This document shows, in pieces, positions 34,798 through 44,323 of a DNA stretch of 64,000 bases (position 1 is the stretch's first letter; every line of letters begins with the position of its first letter). The notes under the pieces are model-generated. The model saw nothing but the letters and a program-made list of their open reading frames with translations, did no database searches and had not been told where the DNA came from. Origin of the DNA: an uncultured Pelagibacteraceae bacterium (GTDB lineage Bacteria; Pseudomonadota; Alphaproteobacteria; Pelagibacterales; Pelagibacteraceae); assembly GCA_902586125.1 (NCBI GenBank), contig CACIGI010000002.1:1-64000 (forward strand), written 5' to 3'. The position numbers were made by a program, and so were the translations under genes.

Positions 34798-35862
34798 ATG
34801 AATAAGAATTATTTGATAACTACAGGAGGATCAGGCGGCCATGTAATCCCCGCAGTAATACTTTATGAACATTTATCTAGAGATGCAAAAGTAATAATCA
34901 CAACCGATAAGAGGGGCTTAAAATATTTAAATGGTGAAAATTATCAAGTAAGAATTATTGATACCCCAAGGTTAAATAATATATTTTTATTTCCAATCAA
35001 TTTAATATTTGTAATTATACTTACAATAAAATCATTTTTATTATTAAAAAAAAATAATATTGAAAAATTGTTCTCTACTGGGGGCTATATGTCTCTTCCG
35101 TTGTTATTAGCAGCAAAATTCTTAAGATTAAAAATTTACCTATTAGAACCCAATCAAGTTTTGGGTAAAGCAAATAAATTTTTTTTAAGTTCATGTAAAA
35201 AAATAATTTGTTACAAAGAAAAGATAAAAAATTTTCCGCCAAAATATAAAAGTAAAATTGAAACTATATTTCCCTTGGTAAAAGAAAAATTTTATAGTTT
35301 AAAACAAAAAAATTTAAACCATCAAAAATTAGATTTATTGGTTGTTGGAGGAAGCCAGGGAGCAAATATCTTTGATATTAATCTCAAAAATAAAATTGTT
35401 AATATTTCAAAAAAACACCCAATCAGAATTTTGCATCAAACAAATGAAAAAAATATTCTTAATTTAAAAAATTTCTATGATGAAAATAAGGTTGAATGTT
35501 TTATCTTCAGTTTCAATAAAAACTTTGAAGAAATAATTAATAATTCAGATATTTGTATAACTAGATCAGGTGCTTCAACTTTAGCTGAATTATCATTATT
35601 AAATATACCATTTATTGCAGTGCCATTACCAAATTCTAAGGATAATCATCAATTTGAAAATGCTTTATTTTACAAAGAAAAAAATTGTTGCTGGATGCTT
35701 AATCAAGAGACATTTGAAGATAATATAGAGCAACTTTTAAACAATATATTAACTAATAATTCTGAATTTTTGCAAAAAAAGGAAAATTTAAAAAAATTAA
35801 ATTACAAAAATACTTGGACTAATGTACATCAAAAAATATTAAATATAATTAATGAAAATTGA
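34798..35862 (+). CDS. murG: lipid II-forming GlcNAc transferase
   Basis: A GT28 glycosyltransferase of 354 aa acting at the inner face of the membrane. It has the N-terminal TGGSGGHVIPAVILYEHL, FSTGGYMSLPLLLAAKF, LLEPNQVLGKAN, VVGGSQGANIFD and TRSGASTLAELSLLNIPFIA, which bind the acceptor and UDP-GlcNAc. It begins one base after the ftsW stop and overlaps murC by 11 bp. Confidence 0.96.
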   Translation: MNKNYLITTGGSGGHVIPAVILYEHLSRDAKVIITTDKRGLKYLNGENYQVRIIDTPRLNNIFLFPINLIFVIILTIKSFLLLKKNNIEKLFSTGGYMSLPLLLAAKFLRLKIYLLEPNQVLGKANKFFLSSCKKIICYKEKIKNFPPKYKSKIETIFPLVKEKFYSLKQKNLNHQKLDLLVVGGSQGANIFDINLKNKIVNISKKHPIRILHQTNEKNILNLKNFYDENKVECFIFSFNKNFEEIINNSDICITRSGASTLAELSLLNIPFIAVPLPNSKDNHQFENALFYKEKNCCWMLNQETFEDNIEQLLNNILTNNSEFLQKKENLKKLNYKNTWTNVHQKILNIINEN

Positions 35863-37246
35863 ATTAGCAAAAACTGAGGTTATTCACTTCATTGGTATCG
35901 GCGGTATTGGTATGAGCGGACTTTCTTTAATCATGAAAGGGAAAGGATTTAAAGTGCAAGGTAGTGACGTATTCTCAAATAAGAATATAGATAGATTGAA
36001 AAAAGAAAAAATAAAAGTTTTTATTGGTCAAAAAAAAAAAAATTTAAATAATGCAACAATAGCAGTTATTTCCTCAGCAATAAAAAAAAATAATTCAGAA
36101 TACATTGAAGCTAGAAGAAAAAAACTTCCAATTATTACCAGAGGAAGAATGTTAGCTCATATTGTTTCTCTTACGAAAAATATTGTTGTGGTTGGCTCAC
36201 ATGGCAAGACCACAACAACTTCTTTAATTACCTCAATACTGCAAAAAACTAAATTAGATCCAACAATTATTAATGGAGGGGTAATTAATTCTATCAAAAA
36301 TACTGCTAAGTTGGGAAAGAGTGATTGGACAGTTTTGGAAGCTGATGAGTCTGATGGAAGTTTCCTTCATATACCTCCTACTTATTCAATTATTACAAAT
36401 ATAGACAGAGAACATATGGATTTTTATAAATCTATGGGTGACTTAGAGAAGTATTTTATTAATTTTATAAAAAAAGTTCCTTCGTTTGGAAAATCATTTA
36501 TTTGTTTAGATGACCCTATTAATAACAGGATAATTAAAAAATTAAGTAATAGAAATTTTTATACTTATGGGCTTAATCCAAAATCAAATTTTTTTATTAA
36601 AAATATAAATCAAAATAAAAATTTTACAGAGTTTGATGTATTAGTAAATGTCCCAAATAAGAAAAAAATAAATATAAAAAAAATAAGAATACCATTACTA
36701 GGTATTCATAATGTAAGAAATTCTGTTGCAGCTGCAGCAGTTGCGATTACAATTGGTATTTCGATATCTGATATAAAAAGAGGATTAAAAAATTTTAAGG
36801 GTGTTCAAAGAAGATTTAATAAAATATTTACTCACAACAATATTGATTTTTATGATGATTACGCTCATCATCCAACTGAAATAAAAGTAGTTTTAGATGG
36901 TGTAAACAAAGTTTATAAAGATTACGAAAAAGTTTGTATTTTTCAACCACATAGAGTGTCAAGACTTAAAGATTTGAGAAAAGAATTCTCTTTTGCGTTT
37001 AAAAATGCTGATATTGTTGTTTTATGCCCTGTATATTCAGCTGGAGAAAAAATAAAGTTAGGATTTAATTATATAAATTTTGCTAAAGAGATTATAAAAA
37101 ATTCGAAAGTAAAATTATTTTTAGTAAATGATAATTTTCAACTGGCTAAATTTATAAAAAGAAATATGAGTGGAAAAAAAATCGTAATTGGAATGGGTGC
37201 AGGTTCCATCTCTAATTGGATGAGGGAACTTCCAAAATTAATATAA
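35852..37246 (+). CDS. murC: UDP-MurNAc:L-Ala ligase
   Basis: A 464-aa Mur ligase that adds L-Ala, the first amino acid of the stem peptide. Motifs are HFIGIGGIGMSGLSLIM, GSDVFSN, VVGSHGKTTTTSLITSI (ATP), EADESDGSFL, TNIDREHMDFY, DFYDDYAHHPTEIK and FQPHRVSRL. Its stop shares TAATG with the murB start. Confidence 0.96.
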   Translation: MKIELAKTEVIHFIGIGGIGMSGLSLIMKGKGFKVQGSDVFSNKNIDRLKKEKIKVFIGQKKKNLNNATIAVISSAIKKNNSEYIEARRKKLPIITRGRMLAHIVSLTKNIVVVGSHGKTTTTSLITSILQKTKLDPTIINGGVINSIKNTAKLGKSDWTVLEADESDGSFLHIPPTYSIITNIDREHMDFYKSMGDLEKYFINFIKKVPSFGKSFICLDDPINNRIIKKLSNRNFYTYGLNPKSNFFIKNINQNKNFTEFDVLVNVPNKKKINIKKIRIPLLGIHNVRNSVAAAAVAITIGISISDIKRGLKNFKGVQRRFNKIFTHNNIDFYDDYAHHPTEIKVVLDGVNKVYKDYEKVCIFQPHRVSRLKDLRKEFSFAFKNADIVVLCPVYSAGEKIKLGFNYINFAKEIIKNSKVKLFLVNDNFQLAKFIKRNMSGKKIVIGMGAGSISNWMRELPKLI

Positions 37247-38154
37247 TGAAATTAGATCAATTAAAAACATTGTTTGGAGAATTTGATGAAAGCGTTAGAT
37301 TTGAGTACGATCTTAAAAAAAAAAATTGGTTTAATATTGGTGGAAAAACAAAAGTTTTTTTTAAAGCTAACAATCTTCATGAACTGATTAAATTTTTGAA
37401 AATAGTAAATAATCAGGAAAAAATATTTATTCTTGGAGCAGGTTCTAACACTTTAATATCTGATGATTTATTTGATGGTATAGTCATAAAATTAGGAAAA
37501 AATTTTAATAAAATCTCACTTCTTGGAGATGATGTGATAATTGCCGGAAGTGCTGTGACTGATAAGTCTCTATCAGACTTTGCTGTAAAAAATAGTCTCA
37601 GCGGATTTGAGTTTTTATCTTGTATACCAGGCACAATAGGAGGTGGAATAAGAATGAATGCAGGTTGTTTTAACAAAGAATTTAAAGATATATTGATATC
37701 TGTTCAAGCAATCGATAATTATGGAAATATCATCACTATCCCAAGTAAAGAAATTAAATTTGAGTATAGAAAAATTAACTTATCCGATAATTTGATCTTT
37801 TTAAGCGCTTCATTTAAAGGGTCAAAATCCAGTCCTTCTCGAATAAAAAATGAAATTGAGAATTTAGAAAAAAAAAAAGAAAAAGCACAACCAACTAGGA
37901 TTAAAACTAGCGGAAGCACTTTTAAAAATCCTAAATCACAAACAAATAAGAAAGTTTGGGAGTTAATTAAAGAATCAGTTCCTTTAAACAAAAGCTTTGG
38001 GGATGCATGTATTTCAGAAAAACATTGTAATTTTTTTGTAAATAAAGGTAGCGCTTCTTTTAATGATATGAACAATTTAATTGAATTTGTATCAAAAGAG
38101 GTTTTAGAAAAAACTGGTGTAAAATTAGAAAAAGAAATTAAGATTTTAAAATAA
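37246..38154 (+). CDS. murB: UDP-N-acetylenolpyruvoylglucosamine reductase
   Basis: An FAD enzyme of 302 aa that makes UDP-MurNAc. The start at ATG 37246 (TAATG with murC) is preferred over an upstream open stretch. Motifs are WFNIGGKTKVFFKANN, FILGAGSNTLISDD, LSCIPGTIGGGIRMNAGCF, TSGSTFKNP (catalytic Ser) and SEKHCNFFVNKGSA (Glu/His region). A ddl gene follows after one base. Confidence 0.95.
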   Translation: MKLDQLKTLFGEFDESVRFEYDLKKKNWFNIGGKTKVFFKANNLHELIKFLKIVNNQEKIFILGAGSNTLISDDLFDGIVIKLGKNFNKISLLGDDVIIAGSAVTDKSLSDFAVKNSLSGFEFLSCIPGTIGGGIRMNAGCFNKEFKDILISVQAIDNYGNIITIPSKEIKFEYRKINLSDNLIFLSASFKGSKSSPSRIKNEIENLEKKKEKAQPTRIKTSGSTFKNPKSQTNKKVWELIKESVPLNKSFGDACISEKHCNFFVNKGSASFNDMNNLIEFVSKEVLEKTGVKLEKEIKILK

Positions 38155-38155
38155 G

Positions 38156-39067
38156 TTGAAAAGAATATTAATAATTTCAGGTGGAATTTCGAAAGAAAGA
38201 GCAATTAGCCTTGATACTGGAAAACAAGTAGCTAAGGAACTAAAAAAAAATAATTATTTTGTAAAGATAACAGAGCCAAATTTTCATTTATTTAATGTTG
38301 TTAAAAAATTTAAACCAAACAAAATTTTCAATGCGTTGCATGGTCAGTTTGGTGAGGATGGCTATATTCAAACAATATTAGAGGGCTTCAAAATTCCTTA
38401 TACACATTCAGGTGTAATTTCATCATCAATAGCAATGGATAAAGTGTTATCAAAAAAGATTTTTATAAAGAATAAAATATTGACCCCAAAATTCTTGACC
38501 TATTCTTTCAGCAAAGATAAAAAAAATATTGTTAGAACCATTGAAAAAAAACTTAAATTTCCAGTTGTGATAAAGCCAATCAATGAAGGTTCAAGCGTTA
38601 ATGTATTTATATGTACAAAAACAGATTTCAAAAAAAAACTGAAGTATTTAGAAGATTATAAAAAAATAATTATTGAAGAATTCATACCTGGTAGAGAGAT
38701 TCAGGCTGCAATGATTGGTACCAAGAAACTTGGTGCAATTGAATTAAAACCAAAAAGAAAATTTTATGATTATCAAGCAAAATATAATCCAAAAGCAAAA
38801 ACGGAACACATTATACCTGTGGATTTACCTAAAAAAAAATATGAACAAATAATGAGAATTTCCTCGAAAGCACACAATTTAGTTGGTTGTAGAGGAGTTA
38901 CCCGTTCAGATTTTAAATATTACAGGGGTAAGTTTTATCTTTTAGAAATTAATACTCAGCCAGGAATGACAAAACTTTCTTTAGTTCCTGAGATTGCTGC
39001 ATTTCGTGGTATTAGTTTCATTAAACTTATTGAATTAATTTTAAAAGATGCTTCAACGAATAAATAA
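38156..39067 (+). CDS. ddl: D-alanine--D-alanine ligase
   Basis: An ATP-grasp ligase of 303 aa that supplies D-Ala-D-Ala to MurF. The start is a TTG at 38156. Motifs are LIISGGISKERAISLDTG, ALHGQFGEDGYIQTILEGF, YTHSGVISSSIAMDK, KPINEGSSVNVF, EEFIPGREIQAAMIG, RGVTRSDF and LEINTQPGMTKLSLVPE. It overlaps ftsQ by 20 bp. Confidence 0.95.
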   Translation: MKRILIISGGISKERAISLDTGKQVAKELKKNNYFVKITEPNFHLFNVVKKFKPNKIFNALHGQFGEDGYIQTILEGFKIPYTHSGVISSSIAMDKVLSKKIFIKNKILTPKFLTYSFSKDKKNIVRTIEKKLKFPVVIKPINEGSSVNVFICTKTDFKKKLKYLEDYKKIIIEEFIPGREIQAAMIGTKKLGAIELKPKRKFYDYQAKYNPKAKTEHIIPVDLPKKKYEQIMRISSKAHNLVGCRGVTRSDFKYYRGKFYLLEINTQPGMTKLSLVPEIAAFRGISFIKLIELILKDASTNK

Positions 39068-39716
39068 GAAATTTTTTTTTTATATTTCATTAATAATCAT
39101 TCTTGGCACTTTCAATAACAAAAATTTGAAAAATTTTGAACTTTCTAAAATTGATAAAGTTAATATAGAAGGAATAGAATTTGATAATAATGAATTTCTA
39201 AAAATCACAAATTTGATGAAATTAAATAATTTATTATCTATTCAAAAATCCCAAATAAAAGAAATATTAAACTCTAATAATTTAATTGAGGAATATGAAG
39301 TATTTAAAAGATATCCATCATCTCTTGAAATCAAAATAAAAAAAACAAATTTTTTAGCATCTACAAATTTTGATGGAAAAAATTATTTAGTTGGATCTAA
39401 TGGCAAATTAATAAATACAAAAAACTATTCTCAAAATTTACCTTTTATTTTTGGAAATTTTGAAACAGAAAAATTTTTAGAATTCAAAAATATTATTCTT
39501 CAAACTCGTTTTAAATATAATAATATCGAAAATTTTTACTATTTTCCCTCTGGGCGATGGGATATTGAAATGATTTCAGGAGTTTTAATTAAATTACCAA
39601 TCACAGGAATTAAAGAGTCCTTAAATTTATCAATTGATTTACTTGATGATATAGAATTTAGTAATATAAAAATTTTGGATATACGTCAAAAAGATCAAAT
39701 TGTTATAAATGACTAG
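39048..39716 (+). CDS. ftsQ: cell division protein FtsQ
   Basis: A bitopic protein of 222 aa: one N-terminal hydrophobic segment (FFFYISLIIILGTF), a POTRA domain (KIDKVNIEGIEFDNNEFLKI and FKRYPSSLEIKIKKTNFLAS), and a FtsQ/DivIB beta domain ending RQKDQIVIND. It is shorter than the usual 250-300 aa. It links the FtsWI synthase to the ring through FtsL/FtsB. It overlaps the next gene by 8 bp. Confidence 0.85.
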   Translation: MLQRINKKFFFYISLIIILGTFNNKNLKNFELSKIDKVNIEGIEFDNNEFLKITNLMKLNNLLSIQKSQIKEILNSNNLIEEYEVFKRYPSSLEIKIKKTNFLASTNFDGKNYLVGSNGKLINTKNYSQNLPFIFGNFETEKFLEFKNIILQTRFKYNNIENFYYFPSGRWDIEMISGVLIKLPITGIKESLNLSIDLLDDIEFSNIKILDIRQKDQIVIND

Positions 39717-40413
39717 AGAAGCAGATTATCAAACTTATCTTTATTTAAATAATACTCAATATATAATTTATGTTACCGACAATAAATTAAATGAAAAAAT
39801 TTATTCTGAAAAATTAACACTAGAAGAAAATTCGTCAAAGTTGAAATTTAGTAAATTGGATGAATTTTTAGACTCCAACATATTAAAAATTGAAAAAAAA
39901 TTAAATAATTTTATTAATGACGTATATGTTATTTTAGATAGTAAGGAATTTCACTCAATAAAATTGTCAATCAAAAAAGATAATAATGGAAATCTTATAA
40001 ACTCAGAGGCTTTAATTCATCCATTAAACGACTTAAAAAATTTATGTCAATCGAACTTACAAAATGAAAAAGTTATACATTTTCTTATAGAAAAATACGT
40101 GATCGACAATAAATTTTATACAACTTTACCAGAAAATATTATTTGTAATATTTTTTCTTTAGATACAGAATTTATCTGTCTTTCAAAAAGTTTAATTGAA
40201 AATATAGAAAAAATTTTAAAAAAATATCATATTTCTGTAAAACAAATTTTAAGTGCTACATATTTAGAAAAATTTAAAGATAATAAAGATAGCACTATTT
40301 TTACAACAGCTAGTAGAATTATTTCAGGCCATAATAGTAATGAGGTTTTGTTAATTGGTAAAATTATTAAAAAACAGGGTTTTTTTGAGAGATTCTTTAA
40401 CTTTTTTGATTAA
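39709..40413 (+). CDS. reduced FtsA-like division protein
   Basis: A 234-aa protein in the ftsA position (after ftsQ). Residues 54-90 (ILKIEKKLNNFINDVYVILD and SIKLS) resemble the end of FtsA subdomain IA, and 119-188 (VIHFLIEKYVIDNKFYTTLP, then FICLSKSLIENIEKILKKYH) follow the pattern of the FtsA SHS2 subdomain 1C. The final 16 residues (KIIKKQGFFERFFNFF) form an amphipathic helix like the FtsA membrane-targeting sequence. The second actin lobe with the DxGGGTTD-type ATP motif is absent; full FtsA has about 400 residues or more. I infer a membrane tether for FtsZ that has lost the ATPase. The weak similarity needs a structure-level test. Confidence 0.6.
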   Translation: MTREADYQTYLYLNNTQYIIYVTDNKLNEKIYSEKLTLEENSSKLKFSKLDEFLDSNILKIEKKLNNFINDVYVILDSKEFHSIKLSIKKDNNGNLINSEALIHPLNDLKNLCQSNLQNEKVIHFLIEKYVIDNKFYTTLPENIICNIFSLDTEFICLSKSLIENIEKILKKYHISVKQILSATYLEKFKDNKDSTIFTTASRIISGHNSNEVLLIGKIIKKQGFFERFFNFFD

Positions 40414-40477
40414 TTAGTAGTTTATCGTAATATTTGTTGTTTTCAGTTTTTTTTCTTAACATATTAAAAGAATTTTC

Positions 40478-41398
40478 GTGTCATTGTTAAGTCAAAAAAC
40501 CTTAAAAAAAATAGCAACCTTTAGTGGAGTAGGACTTCATAATGGTAAATTTGCCAAAGTGTTAATAAAACCCTCTAAACCAAATACAGGAATTGTTTTT
40601 AAAAGAGTAGATTTACAATCAAACAATTATGTATACCCAAGTTTTACGAACGTAACCAATACATTATTAAATACAACTATATCTAACGAGCACGGAGTAA
40701 AAGTATCAACTATTGAACATTTAATGGGTGCTTTATTTGGATTAGGAATTGATAATGCGTTGGTGGAAATTAACAATGAGGAGATACCAATTTTAGACGG
40801 ATCAGCAAGAGAATTTATAGAAATTTTAAAAAGTTGTGGGTTAGAAAAAAGCGAGGCGCCAATTAAGATAATCAAGATACTAAAAAAAATATCATATCAT
40901 TATGGAGAAAAATTTATTACCATAGAGCCTTCTAAGTTAAGTTTGGATATTAATTTTAAATTGAAATTCGACAATTGTTTAATTGGAAATCAAGAAAATA
41001 AAGTAAACGTTTACGAAGACAATTTGGACGACATCTTTAACTCAAGAACATTTTGTTTGTTCGATGATGTAGAAAAAATTAAAGAAAAAGGACTCGCAAA
41101 AGGTGGGAGTTTAGAGAATGCAATCGTTGTTAAGGGTAACGAAATCTTAAATTCTGAAAAGCTAAGAAATCCGAAAGAATTTGTGAATCACAAAATACTT
41201 GATTGTATTGGAGATCTATACACATGTGGTTATAGAATGATTGGGAGTGTAAATTGTTCACAAGGAGGTCATTCTCTTACAAATCAACTTTTAAAAAAAA
41301 TGTTTGAAAACAAAGAAAACTTTTCAATAATTGAGATACAAGAAAGAAACCTTCCTCACACAATTCTTAATAAAACCTTATTAAGATCGATTGCTTAA
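40478..41398 (+). CDS. lpxC: UDP-3-O-acyl-N-acetylglucosamine deacetylase
   Basis: This zinc enzyme of 306 aa catalyses the committed step of lipid A synthesis. It starts at GTG 40478. Motifs are KKIATFSGVGLHNG, VSTIEHLMGALFGLGIDN (zinc His), EIPILDGSAREFIE, FVNHKILDCIGDLY (zinc His and Asp) and CSQGGHSLTNQL (catalytic His). lpxC after the dcw genes is a common arrangement. Its presence indicates an LPS-containing outer membrane. Confidence 0.97.
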   Translation: MSLLSQKTLKKIATFSGVGLHNGKFAKVLIKPSKPNTGIVFKRVDLQSNNYVYPSFTNVTNTLLNTTISNEHGVKVSTIEHLMGALFGLGIDNALVEINNEEIPILDGSAREFIEILKSCGLEKSEAPIKIIKILKKISYHYGEKFITIEPSKLSLDINFKLKFDNCLIGNQENKVNVYEDNLDDIFNSRTFCLFDDVEKIKEKGLAKGGSLENAIVVKGNEILNSEKLRNPKEFVNHKILDCIGDLYTCGYRMIGSVNCSQGGHSLTNQLLKKMFENKENFSIIEIQERNLPHTILNKTLLRSIA

Positions 41399-41445
41399 GA
41401 TATATTGATCTTTGAAATTTTTATCTAAGTCTGTATAAAACCAAT

Positions 41446-42294
41446 ATGTTAAAGTTTAAAATTTTAGTTTTTTTTATAATTTTAAATTTATTAAGCTCAT
41501 GTTCTAAAGAACCATTAAAAGATACAACTATAAAAGAAAAAAGTTTGGAACTACAAGTTGAAGAAGCTTATAAAGAAGGAATGGAAGCTCTGAATAGTGG
41601 TGATGTTTTATATGCTGCAAAAAAATTTAACGAGGCTGAAATATTATTCCCACAAGCAGTATCAGCTCCTCAATCAGCATTAATGGCAGCATATTCTTAT
41701 TATACTCAAGATTATTATGGTGATGCTATAGCTGAATTAAAAAGATTTTTAAAAGTATATCCTGCACATAAAGATATAGGATATGTATATTATATGATAG
41801 CAATTTGTTATTATGAACAGATTGTTGATGAGAAAAAAGATTTACAATCTATTATTAATGCAAAAAAAAATTTCAATATAATTCTTAAAGATTATCCCAA
41901 CACAGAATATGCAATGGATGCAGAGTTCAAAATAGATTTAATAAATGATATACTTGCCGCCAAAGAAATGTATTTAGGCAGATATTATTTTGATAGGAAA
42001 AAATGGATACCTGCGATTAATAGATTTAGAGAAATAATTGATAATTATGACACTACTATTTTTGCAGAAGAGGCCTTACATAGATTGGTTGAGGTACATT
42101 ATACAATTGGTTTAATTGATGAGGCTGAAAAATATGCTCAATTACTAGGTTATAATTATCAATCATCCAAGTGGTATGAAAACAGTTATAGTTTATTTGA
42201 TAAAACTTACAAAAAAAGAAAAAAAAAGAGATTAAACACTTTTAAGAAAAAAAGCGATGGCTTAATAAAAAAATTTAAAACTTTATTAGAATGA
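41446..42294 (+). CDS. bamD: outer membrane assembly lipoprotein BamD
   Basis: A 282-aa lipoprotein with signal and lipobox FFIILNLLSSC-S, then TPR-type helical repeats (EEAYKEGMEALNSGDVLYAAK, KFNEAEILFPQAVSAPQSAL, DAIAELKRFLKVYPAHKDI). BamD is part of the BAM complex that inserts beta-barrels into the outer membrane. The C-terminus is very Lys-rich. It ends one base before the ligA start. Confidence 0.92.
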   Translation: MLKFKILVFFIILNLLSSCSKEPLKDTTIKEKSLELQVEEAYKEGMEALNSGDVLYAAKKFNEAEILFPQAVSAPQSALMAAYSYYTQDYYGDAIAELKRFLKVYPAHKDIGYVYYMIAICYYEQIVDEKKDLQSIINAKKNFNIILKDYPNTEYAMDAEFKIDLINDILAAKEMYLGRYYFDRKKWIPAINRFREIIDNYDTTIFAEEALHRLVEVHYTIGLIDEAEKYAQLLGYNYQSSKWYENSYSLFDKTYKKRKKKRLNTFKKKSDGLIKKFKTLLE

Positions 42295-42295
42295 G

Positions 42296-44323
42296 ATGGA
42301 TAGAAATAAAATTAAAAAAGATTATAATGAAAAAATTAAAAATTTATTAAGGCTAAACAAACATTATTACGATTTAAATAAACCTTTAGTAAATGATCAT
42401 GAGTATGATCAAATTAAAGCAGATATATTATCTTTAGAAAAAAAATATGATTTTTTAGAAAGTGTAAATTCACCCTCTAAAATAGTAGGTTTTAAACCAT
42501 CCAAAACTTTTTTAAAAGTTTTACACAGAGTTCCGATGCTTTCCCTTTCAAATGCGTTTGATGAGGAGGATCTAGTAAATTTTGAAAAAAAAATTAATAA
42601 TTTTTTAGATCAAAAAAGCTTAAACGAATTAGAGTATAGTGCAGAACCTAAGATTGATGGTATTTCTGCCTCCTTAATTTTTAAAAAGGGGAAATTTATA
42701 ATGGGACTTTCAAGGGGTGATGGTAAAGAAGGAGAGGATATTACAAATAATTTAATGACAATTGATGATATTCCTAAAAATATTTCAGCTAAAAATTTTC
42801 CTGATGAAATAGATATTCGGGGTGAAGTATTTATTCAAAATAATGATTTTGAAAATTTGAAAGACAAGTTCGCTAACCCAAGAAATGCTGCATCTGGATC
42901 ATTAAGACAAAAAAATCCTCAAGATACAAAGAAAATTCCTTTAAAGTTTATTGCTTATACATTTGGGTATGTAAATAATATGAAAATAAAAAGTCAAAGC
43001 AACTACTTACAACAATTAAGTGAGTGGGGTTTTAAAATAAATCCATTTAATAAAACTATAAAAGGTATTAAAAATTTAATGAAAAATTACCATGAAATAG
43101 AAAAAAAAAGAAATGAGATTGACTTTGACATTGATGGTATCGTTTACAAAATAAATAGTTTTGATTTACAGAAACGTTTAGGCAACGTAGCGAATTCACC
43201 TCGTTGGGCTATTGCGCACAAGTTTTCTGCTAATAAAGGCATTTCAAAGATTTTAAATATTGAGATACAAGTTGGTAGGACAGGGGCATTGACACCTGTT
43301 GCAAAAATAAAACCAATTAATATTGGTGGGGTAGTTGTTTCAAATGCTACTCTCCATAATGAGGATGAAATAATAAGAAAAGATATTAGAATAAACGACA
43401 CTGTTGTTTTAGAAAGAGCAGGTGATGTGATACCTCATGTTGTTTCAGTAGATTCAAAAAAAAGAAGAAAGGAGTCAAAAAAATTTATCTTTCCAAAAAA
43501 ATGCCCATGTGGTTATGAAACAATAAAGGAATACAACGAGATTACTAAAAAATTTGATGCAGTAAGAAGATGTCCTGATAGAGGGTTTGACTGTGATAGA
43601 ATTGCCAAGGAAAAACTTAAACATTTTGTGTCGAAGGAAGGTTTTAATATTGAAGGTTTTGGTAAAAAAATAGTTGGAAACTTTTGGGATTTAAAATTGA
43701 TAAGACTTCCACAGGATATATTTAACCTGAATTATAAAAAAATTGAGTCATTAGATGGTTGGGGAAAACAATCTGTCGCTAATTTAAGATATGCAATTGA
43801 GGAAAAGAAAAATATTTCCTTTGAAAAATTTGTATATGCTCTTGGTATAAGACATATTGGTTTTGAAAATGCTAAATTAATTGCGAAAACACTCAAAAAT
43901 CCCGAGAAGTTTTTAAATCTTTCTAAAGAAAATAAAGTTGATGATTTGTTAAATATTGATGGGATTGGAGAAACTCAAATAACTTCTTTAAAAAAATTTT
44001 TTTCGAATAAGACTAATTTAAAGGTAATTAAAGATCTTCAAAAAATTTTAAACATCAAGAAAACATTAGAAAATAAAACTGATGGCGTATTAAGTGAAAA
44101 GATATTTATGTTTACTGGAAAATTAACAGGTATGAGTAGAGCAGAGGCCAAGTCCTTAATAGAGAAAAATTCAGGAACAATAATCAGTAATGTTTCAAAA
44201 AAACTTGATTATCTGATAATCGGAGAGAAACCTACTAAACGGAAAGTTGACGCTGCAAAAGAGTTAAAGATTAAAATTATAGATCAATCAGAATTACATA
44301 AATTATTGAATAAAAGTAGCTAA
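42296..44323 (+). CDS. ligA: NAD-dependent DNA ligase
   Basis: A ligase of 675 aa. The adenylation domain has the nucleophile Lys in EPKIDGISASLIF, plus GLSRGDGKEGEDITNNL and EVFIQ. OB fold: EIQVGRTGALTPVAKIKPI. Zinc-finger region KKCPCGYETIK to RGFDCDRIA, then helix-hairpin-helix repeats and a C-terminal BRCT domain (IFMFTGKLTGMSRAEAKSLI). It seals nicks in replication and repair. Its end overlaps the convergent peptidase gene by 21 bp. Confidence 0.97.
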   Translation: MDRNKIKKDYNEKIKNLLRLNKHYYDLNKPLVNDHEYDQIKADILSLEKKYDFLESVNSPSKIVGFKPSKTFLKVLHRVPMLSLSNAFDEEDLVNFEKKINNFLDQKSLNELEYSAEPKIDGISASLIFKKGKFIMGLSRGDGKEGEDITNNLMTIDDIPKNISAKNFPDEIDIRGEVFIQNNDFENLKDKFANPRNAASGSLRQKNPQDTKKIPLKFIAYTFGYVNNMKIKSQSNYLQQLSEWGFKINPFNKTIKGIKNLMKNYHEIEKKRNEIDFDIDGIVYKINSFDLQKRLGNVANSPRWAIAHKFSANKGISKILNIEIQVGRTGALTPVAKIKPINIGGVVVSNATLHNEDEIIRKDIRINDTVVLERAGDVIPHVVSVDSKKRRKESKKFIFPKKCPCGYETIKEYNEITKKFDAVRRCPDRGFDCDRIAKEKLKHFVSKEGFNIEGFGKKIVGNFWDLKLIRLPQDIFNLNYKKIESLDGWGKQSVANLRYAIEEKKNISFEKFVYALGIRHIGFENAKLIAKTLKNPEKFLNLSKENKVDDLLNIDGIGETQITSLKKFFSNKTNLKVIKDLQKILNIKKTLENKTDGVLSEKIFMFTGKLTGMSRAEAKSLIEKNSGTIISNVSKKLDYLIIGEKPTKRKVDAAKELKIKIIDQSELHKLLNKSS

